Source: Neocallimastix lanati (nom. inval.)
Lineage: Eukaryota > Neocallimastigomycota > Neocallimastigomycetes > Neocallimastigales > Neocallimastigaceae
Reading direction: 5' to 3'
Assembly (NCBI GenBank): GCA_016946835.1
Contig: JACVTC010000237.1
Coordinates: 50,499 to 114,498, forward strand
Length of the DNA stretch: 64,000 nucleotides
Part shown: one piece after another, positions 57,279-64,000 of the stretch
Numbering within the stretch: position 1 is the first letter of the stretch
Layout: each line of letters begins with the position of its first letter
The notes under the pieces: model-generated
What the model saw: only the letters and a program-made list of their open reading frames with translations
Database searches by the model: none
What the model was told of the DNA's origin: nothing
Translations under genes and position numbers: made by a program

Positions 57279-58540
57279 TAAATGCAATTACTGTGGAAAA
57301 AGGGGACATTTCTAATACAATTACTTCAAAAGAAAAACAAATCAATTAAGAAGAAAAAGGAACACAAATTTTAAAAGAAAAAACAATTATAATAAATTAT
57401 ATGTAAGAAACAAAAAGGTTATATACAACATACAAAGAAACAATTATAACAATATATATGTGGACTGTTTTTCTCACGATTACAGCACAAATGAATCAAA
57501 TAATATAGACTTAATAGATAATAAAAATGAATCAATAAAGTCTATAAATAAAGAATTAATCTGTTGGACCTTAGATTCAGGAGCTTCAATCAACATCACC
57601 AACAGACTCGATAAACTCACAAATATCAAACATTGCAATAAAAAAATATTTTTTGTTAACAATCAATCAATTATCATCAATAAGGTTGGCACCTTCATAG
57701 GATACATTAATGAATACGAATTCACAATTGAAGATATTTATTACTAACCATTAATCAATAAAAATTTAATATTAATTGGAAACTTAATTAAACAAAATTA
57801 TAAAATTTTATCTAATACCAACCACAACAAATCGTATGTCAGAATCTATGACAAATACCAAAACAAAATCGCCAATATTATTTCAAATTCGAACAATACA
57901 TTCAGCATTTGGTTATCAACGCAATATATATTTTTACATGACAATAATACTAGATTCACAAATGACGAAATTAATTATATTATAATGAAGATTCCCGGTA
58001 AATTAAATTTATGGCACAGAAGATTCAGCCATTTCGACATAAAACCAATTATAAACAAATTACTTAATACAAACATCAATTTAAAATGCCCTCTATGTGC
58101 TTAATCCAAGATTAAAAATAAACCTTATTTAAGAAACATTAATACCACTAAGCACATTTTTGAACTGCTACACTTGGATTTTATAGGTCCACTACCTGAA
58201 TCCATACACGGAAATAAATATTTCTTTACCATCTTGGATGATTACTCTAGATACGGATGGGTCCTCTTCCTTAAAGGAAAAGATTACATATTTTCCGCCT
58301 TTTATAAGTGGTTCATCAATAATAAAAATTTATTTAATACTAGAATAAAATATTTACATTCTGATAATGGAACAGAATTTCGTAACAAATTCAAAGAATT
58401 CTGTCAGTCTTACGGAATTACTCAATAATTTACAGTATCACACAATCCTCAGCAAAATGGAAGAACTGAGCGAATCAACGGAACCTTAATCTCGTCTGCC
58501 AAAGTAATGCTTAACGATGCTAAGTTAAGTAAATACGCAC
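57279..58540 (+). pseudogene. Zinc knuckle, protease and integrase of element G
   Basis: CNYCGKRGHF (57286 on), then a stop. The protease piece 57460-57747 has CWTLDSGASINITNRLDKL. The HHCC block is near 58010-58110 with a stop (TAA) after CPLCA. The integrase core 58174-58428 has LDFIGPLPESIHGNKYFF and LHSDNGTEFRN; NGRTERINGT follows near 58455-58490. At about 58535 the sequence leaps to the Asn-rich linker, so the integrase C-terminal part is deleted. Confidence 0.85.
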
Positions 58541-59386
58541 AAGTTCACGTAAAGCTATCAGCACTACCATAAATAATAATATCAATACTAATCAAAATAA
58601 CAATACCAGCGCTACTCAAGACAATAATACTAACATAAACACTAATCAAGTAAAATACAACAAAAATTATTCAAATAAAAATAGTCGTTCTGAAACAAAC
58701 GATATTCGAATTAGCAGCATTATAAGTAACTAAAACAATGAAAATAAAAAAAATCAAAAATCTAATACTAATAATACTATCATGAATAACAAATAAGTAC
58801 TAAATAAAAATTAAAGAGAACCATTAGACTATAACGACATATACAATCTCGAAGATCAATATGAATGATTTACCCTAACCCTTTGTAACTTGAAAAACCT
58901 AAAAGTTTATGAACAAATAGATAAATATGAAGTCCCAGAAGAAGCTAATATTATAAAGTCCAGGCTAATATTTAAGTATAAAAGAAACTCTAAAAGGGAC
59001 ATAGTCAAAAGAAAAACAAGGCTTGTGGCAAAAGGATTCACGCAGCAACATGGAATAGACTATAAAGGTACGTTTGCACCCACCTTAAAACTAGATTTGA
59101 TAAGAATATTTACATATATAGCAGCAAGATATAACTTCCAAATCGAACAAATAGATGTTAAAGCTGACTACTTAAACACTCATCTAAAAAAAAAATATGC
59201 ATGGAGCCTCCAAAGGGACATCCTGATCACAAGAATTATATCTGGAAACTAAAGAAAATCATATATGATTTAAAGCAAAGCGAAATGGAATGGAACAATG
59301 AATTAAATGGACACCTACTAAATATAGGCTTCAGAAGACTGACTTGTGAACCATGCACATACTTTACAACAGATAAACATAACAAG
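58541..59386 (+). pseudogene. Linker and N-terminal RT of element G
   Basis: Asn-rich remnants to about 58800, then RT: NLKVYEQIDKYEVPEEAN, RLVAKGFTQQHGIDYKGTF, IEQIDVKADYLNTHL. A frameshift at about 59195 shifts to EPPKGHPDHKNYIWKLKK...CTYFTTDKHNK. TGA at 58866-58868 takes the place of Trp. The solo LTR starts at 59387. Confidence 0.85.
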
Positions 59387-60099
59387 TGTAAAAGGAGACA
59401 CTAAAATAGATTACAATAACAAAGACACAATAAATTTTATTTTATTAAAAAAATTTTTATTAAAAATATATTTTATTAATATTTAATATTTATTAATAGT
59501 TATTTGTTCAATAACAATTACATCAAAAAAAAATGTGAAAAGTATCTTCTATTTATACTTTTCCTAAATACATTGATAATATATTATTTTATTTAAATTA
59601 CATATATTTTAATATAAAACTATCGTAATGAATTTTATTAAATAACAAATTTATAAACTATAGCTAAATTTAGAAAAATGTAATTATTAATTAAACTAAA
59701 CACTAAATAATTAAAATTAAGTATATTTATTATCTATTTATTATTTTAATATTATAAGTAAAGTCTTTATTTATTTTCGATTTAAAAACAATGTCAAAAG
59801 AGTCATGATTAAATTTTGAAACTTAATTTTCACAAAATAAATTATTAATTTATTTCGTTTTAAACTTTAATTAATTCATTTAAATTATTTTAAAACAATA
59901 ATTTTCTCAGAATTAAATTTTATAAAAATTATTACATTAAAAATTTATCTTGTGGCTTAACGAATATAATTCAAAAATTTAGTTCATATGATTTATTTAC
60001 TTTGTTTATTATTTTATAAAACAAAGAATAATTTACATTTTTGAATTACACAAAAAAATTTTTAATTTAAAATGTGATTGGGATAATCACATCTTTACA
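59387..60099 (-). repeat. 713-bp solo LTR inserted into RT of G
   Basis: Starts TGTAAAAGG, ends TCTTTACA, and is flanked by ACAAG (59382-59386, 60100-60104). RT sequence is continuous when it is removed (KHNK to TTCFISFYVDG). A minus-strand TATA-like box GTATAAATAG at 59549-59558 links it to the 13024 family. Near its right end it has a hairpin GTGATT-GGGAT-AATCAC (60073-60090). Confidence 0.8.
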
Positions 60100-60318
60100 A
60101 CAAGACTACATGCTTCATATCTTTTTATGTGGATGGTATAGTACTTGCAGGTAACAAAGCAAAGGTATATCAAATCACAAAAATGATAAAAAATAAATTC
60201 AAAATAAAAGAAATTGGTGAAGTCAATTTCATAATTGGAATAAAATTTGTAAAACATAAAGGAGGTTACTTTTTAAATCAAGAAAAATACACTAATGATA
60301 TAATTACCAAATATGGAT
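60100..60318 (+). pseudogene. RT active-site segment of element G
   Basis: Reads FYVDGIVLAGNKAKVYQITK, where the expected YVDD is YVDG, so the second catalytic Asp is lost. KFKIKEIGEVNFIIGIKFVKH and GGYFLNQEKYTNDII follow. It is split from its flanks by two solo LTRs. Confidence 0.85.
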
Positions 60319-60524
60319 TGTGAAAAGTAGGAATCTCTTTTTATTATGTAAAAATAAAGAATAGTATCATTTTATAAAATTATACATTTTTATGGTATTT
60401 ATAGTTGACATAATAAGAGGATTATTATTATTACCTATCATATATCTTACACAGATATATTAAAAATATAAAATTACTCCTTAAATTAGTGTAATTGTAA
60501 AACTTTATATTTATATTTCTAACA
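60319..60524 (-). repeat. 206-bp solo LTR (K/L type) in RT of G
   Basis: Minus strand TGTTAGAAATATAAATATAA to CCTACTTTTCACA. Flanks TGGAT and TAGAT are probably a 5-bp duplication with one substitution. It resembles the LTR that starts at 63969. Confidence 0.75.
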
Positions 60525-61271
60525 TAGATTGTCAAGTGCTATCGCTATTCGAAACTTAACACCAATTGTAAACTTAAAATTAAGAAAGAAGAAAATGAAT
60601 GAAACTACTTATAGAAGCGCTGTTGAACGCTGTTGAAAGCTTATTATACTTAGGTATTTGTACTAGGCCGGATATTTTATATGTAGTGTCTAAAGCGGCA
60701 CAAAAAGCAAAAGAACCCAACTAGGAAGATTGAAAAAACTTAAAATGAATAGTAAAATATTTAAAAGGTACAATAGAATATGGTATTAACGTATCAAGAA
60801 ATTCCAATATTAAAGCTTCGTAGATGCCGACTATGCTGGGGACATAAAAACAAAAAGATCGACTATATGATTCATAATTACAATAGTTGGTGCTCAAAAC
60901 TACAGGATTGCATATCCACTTTCACAGCTGAGGCTGAAAACTACAGTTTTAGTGAATGTAGCAAGCACTGTATGTGGTACATAAACTTATTAAAGGAATT
61001 AAAATTCAATATTAGTGGTATTGAAGTCAACCTAGACAATAAAGCCGCAATCTATAATGCAAAAAACCAATCAATTAATCCAAGAACAAAACATATGGAC
61101 TTAAGATTGCACTACGTAAGAGAACTAATAAAGGACAATAAAATAATATTAAAATACGTAAAATCTCGATACAGTTTAGGGGATTGGTTTACAAAATATC
61201 TAATTGGTACTTCCATGGTTAAATTTAGAAATTCCTTATTAACACAGCCAAAGGACTTAGAAATTTATTAA
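60525..61271 (+). pseudogene. RT end and RNase H of element G
   Basis: Broken frames hold LLYLGICTRPDILY and AFVDADYAGDIKTKRST. The open piece 60780-61271 includes WCSKLQDCISTFTAEAENYS, LDNKAAIYNAKNQSINPRTKH and WFTKYLIGTSMVKFRNSLL. TGA at 60731-60733 replaces Trp of the EDWNN motif. Confidence 0.85.
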
Positions 61272-61610
61272 CTTATAATTGTTTTTTTCTTTTTTTTTTT
61301 TATAAAATATATAATTTTAAAAACTAAGTTATTGTGGGGGAATGTTAGAGACAAAATTTTTATATACATTTATTTATATTATTAACTTATATCAACCAAT
61401 AATTAATCTCTAAGTAAATTAAATAATGTTAACTACGATATAAAATATGAAATAAATTTAATGTAAAAATTATCTCTTTGTAAAATATATCTTTATAATA
61501 AAATAATCTTAATAAACATTTTATAATATTACTCATAACATAAAATACTTTGTTATATTATTTTTTTTAATTTAATGCTTTTCTTAGTTTTATAAGTTTT
61601 ATTTTTCTCA

Positions 61611-61705
61611 ATAATAATAAATGATTAATAATAATAAATGATTAATAATAATAAATGATTAATAATAATAAATGATTAATAATAATAAATGATTAATAAT
61701 AATAA
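61611..61705 (+). repeat. Tandem AATAATAATAAATGATT repeat
   Basis: Five or more 17-18 bp copies right after the target duplication of G. They belong to the DNA into which G inserted. Confidence 0.85.
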
Positions 61706-62019
61706 TAAACAATTATTAAACATCAAAAAATATTAAGAAAATTAGTTATATTTTTATTATAATATTTTATATATAAAATTTAATATTTAATTTTATTTAT
61801 ATTTATATTTTTTATTATGATTATAAAAATATATTTGTTATTTATTAAAGTTACATTTTATTTTATTTTATATATTTTATTTAAATATAATAATATTATG
61901 ATTGAGTAATTTATATTAAAGTCATTATTAAATATTTATTTTTTATACTTTAATATTCTTTATTAAATATGACTTTCGTTAATTGTCATATTTTTTATTT
62001 ATATTATTTTAATTAAAAT

Positions 62020-63640
62020 AAAAATCATCAATTTTAGTTAATAAAAAATTTCAGAATTTATCCATTAATGTTCCGTTTAAATACTTTGTATACCCATCAG
62101 CAAGATTGTTTTTATATTTTATATACGTAAGATAGATTTTATTTTCTTTGACTATTTCACTTATGTAATGAACCCTAATATCTACATATTTAGTTTTTTG
62201 GTTGATAGTTTGATTTTTAGCATTATAAATAGCTACTTTGTTGTCAACATTTACCTCAAGATTTTTAATATTTATGTTTAATTATTCGAATAAATTTAAA
62301 TACAGACTGTAATATTTAGATTTGGCTGCTGAAGTCGATATGAATTTTTATAACTTTGAAAACAAGCTTATTTGTGCACTACCAAATGTTATTAAAAATC
62401 CTGTTGTTGAACGTCTAGTTTCCAAGTCACTTCTGTAATTCGAATCAACATATGCTTTAATATTCAGATCATTTGTGAAATTTATTCCATATTTTTTAAG
62501 TGCCTTTTAAGTATCTTAATATTCTCATTACGTTATTCCAGTCTTCCATATTTGGTTCCTTTGCTCTTCTAGCTGCTTTTGATACAGGGAAGATAATATC
62601 GGGTCTAGTACATATACTGAGATATAATTAATTTCCGATTATACTTCTATATTTTGTTTCATCAACTTTTACCTTCCTGAGAACTTCATTTTCAATTGTA
62701 GTCACAATTTAAGAGATATTCAATTTTTCATATTAAACTTAGAAGGCAATTCATCTATATATCTGTGTTGATGTAAAAAGTAACCATTTTTATGTTTTAT
62801 AAATTTTATTCCAATAATATAATCAACATTACTTATATCTTTAATTTTGAATTTTTTCTTAATTAATAATTTTAGACTTTCTATTGTTTTTTTTGATCCT
62901 GATATTTAAATATCATTTACATATATACCTAACATACTTAAAAGTTTTCCTTTATTAAATTTAATGTAAAACAAGGTTCACTTATAGGTCTTTTACATCC
63001 AATTTTTATTAGATAGTCATTTAATTTGTTATTCCACTTGGCACCACTTTGTTTCAGCCCATATATTGCCTTCTTCAATTTTCAAAATTTCTTATTGTGA
63101 TCTTCATGTCCTTTAGGTGGTTTCATATACAAATCTTCATTTAATTCAACATTTAAATAGGCGACGGTTATATTTATTTGATTTATTTCGAAATTGTTCT
63201 GAGTAGCAATCGCTGTATAGATTCTTATTTAGTCCTGCTTTAAGGTAGATGCAAAGGTTTTTTTTATAATCTCTGACGTATTCTTGGGTAAATCCCTTTG
63301 CTACTAATCTTGATTTTCTCTTGATTATTTCTCCTTGTGAGTTGCGTTTGAATTTAAAAATCCATCTTGATGATATTAAGTTTGCATTTTTATGTATTTA
63401 TTAATTGTTTCATATACTCTCAGATTTCTCATATTGTTGAGTTCATTATCGACTGATTTTAACCATTTATTTTTATCATTTAAATTAACGATATCTTCAT
63501 AAATATTTGGTTCGCGTAATTCTTTTAATAATTTTTGTTTTTTGTTATTTGAATTTAATATGAAGGTTTCATCTCTATTTCTTTTTCCTAAATATTTAGA
63601 AGATTCTATGTTGAACAGTTCGTTATTCATTAAGTTATTG
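62020..63640 (-). pseudogene. RT-RNase H of element I
   Basis: Fragments correspond to B 18880-20510: the RNase H tail (FTKYLNGTLMDKF-like, 62045-62090), the ADGF region, the EDWNNVMRILRYLK block near 62510-62560, the RT palm near 63130-63310, and the open start 63376-63630 (LKELREPNIYEDIVNLND, KWLKSVDNELNNMRNLRVYET). Frames are disrupted throughout. Confidence 0.8.
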
Positions 63641-63968
63641 ATATTTTGTTTTCATTATTGTTATTGTTATTGTTATTGTTATTGTTATTTGAGCTATAGC
63701 TGACTGTATTTGAATAATCGTGATTGTTTTCATTGTTGTTTGTGATTATATTGTTTTTTTGATTAATATTATTATTTGTTTTGTTATTATTGCTGTTGAT
63801 GTTGTTGTTGTTATTAATGTTAATTTGGTTATTATTGTTATTATTATTTGTGTTATTGCTATTATTGTTTTTGTTGTTAATGTAATTATCTTGAGATTCT
63901 ATATTGTTATTGTAATCTTTATTGTGATTAATATTAATATTTTTGGTGCTGTTATTATTGTTGTTTCT
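63641..63968 (-). pseudogene. Asn-rich linker of element I
   Basis: Minus-strand Asn/Ser codon runs. The Val/Ile-rich plus-strand frame is their antisense. Confidence 0.6.
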
Positions 63969-64000
63969 TGTTAGAAATATAAATATAAGTTTTATAATTA
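63969..64000 (+). repeat. Start of a K-type LTR, cut by the window end
   Basis: TGTTAGAAATATAAATATAA begins inside the linker of element I and matches the start of the LTR at 60319-60524 (minus) and 12990 (plus). Confidence 0.65.

Larger units (their letters stand above)
48835..61610 (+). mobile_element. Ty1/copia element G, old, carrying nested insertions
   Basis: 268-bp LTRs (48835-49102 and 61343-61610) begin TGTTAGAGAC, with ATAAT duplicated on both sides (48830-48834, 61611-61615). Interior in order: primer-binding site, hairpin array, gag, [element H], zinc knuckle, protease, integrase, linker, RT, [solo LTR], RT end, [solo LTR], RNase H, polypurine TTGTGGGGGAA. Its own sequence is about 5.6 kb. 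Stops, frameshifts and a deletion in integrase make it inactive. Confidence 0.9.
61714..63968 (-). mobile_element. Ty1/copia relic I, 3' half
   Basis: Minus-strand 3' LTR (about 61714-61955) of the A/B type, then RNase H, RT and Asn-rich linker in reverse order. It is close to element B in sequence but has more stops. Its 5' half lies beyond the LTR that begins at 63969. Confidence 0.8.

Overview
The window is a very AT-rich piece of a eukaryotic nuclear genome made almost entirely of LTR retrotransposons nested in one another. Asn-rich linkers in the Ty1/copia polyproteins, extreme AT content between genes, and one decayed plant-cell-wall enzyme (a PL4 rhamnogalacturonan endolyase relic at 11.4-12.3 kb) suggest an anaerobic gut fungus (Neocallimastigomycota). 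This assignment is an inference. No intact host gene was found.

Layout. 0.4-2.1 kb: 5' end of a Ty1/copia element on the minus strand (A). 2.1-6.5 kb: inverted LTR and a rearranged minus-strand copia relic (J) carrying a solo LTR. 7.0-7.9 kb: internally deleted copia relic (K). 8.06-9.40 kb: complete 1.3 kb non-autonomous LTR element (L) with a 5-bp target duplication. 9.4-13.0 kb: host-like DNA with the PL4 pseudogene. 13.0-16.5 kb: three-deep nest of an LTR, a second LTR, and a complete non-coding LTR element (P). 17.0-18.6 kb: foldback element. 18.58-24.83 kb: full-length but decayed copia element (B, minus). 24.85-27.9 kb: copia relic (C, plus). 28.3-34.7 kb: Ty3/gypsy-type element (O) with intact Gag, a -1 frameshift site and a truncated Pol. 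34.8-36 kb: relics. 35.99-41.10 kb: copia element D with both LTRs but part of RT/RNase H deleted. 41.3-47.3 kb: partial copia leaders and gag (M, N, an H-type relic). 47.52-48.17 kb: 652-bp MULE-type MITE. 48.84-61.61 kb: old copia element G, split by a young, almost intact copia element H (51.08-57.27 kb, minus) and by two solo LTRs. 61.7-64.0 kb: copia relic I, interrupted at the window end by another LTR.

Working together. The copia families share one architecture: LTR of about 205-270 bp; a primer-binding site complementary to the 5' half of tRNA-Lys(CUU); a leader carrying a tandem array of short hairpins; then a single gag-PR-IN-RT-RNase H frame. The hairpin stems differ among families but covary, while the flanks (GTCA ... 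TGA(R)AAATAA) are shared. I regard this as the most promising undescribed feature. The Ty3-type element instead shows a TTTAAAT slippery heptamer, a 7-nt spacer and a perfect H-type pseudoknot at the gag/pol overlap.
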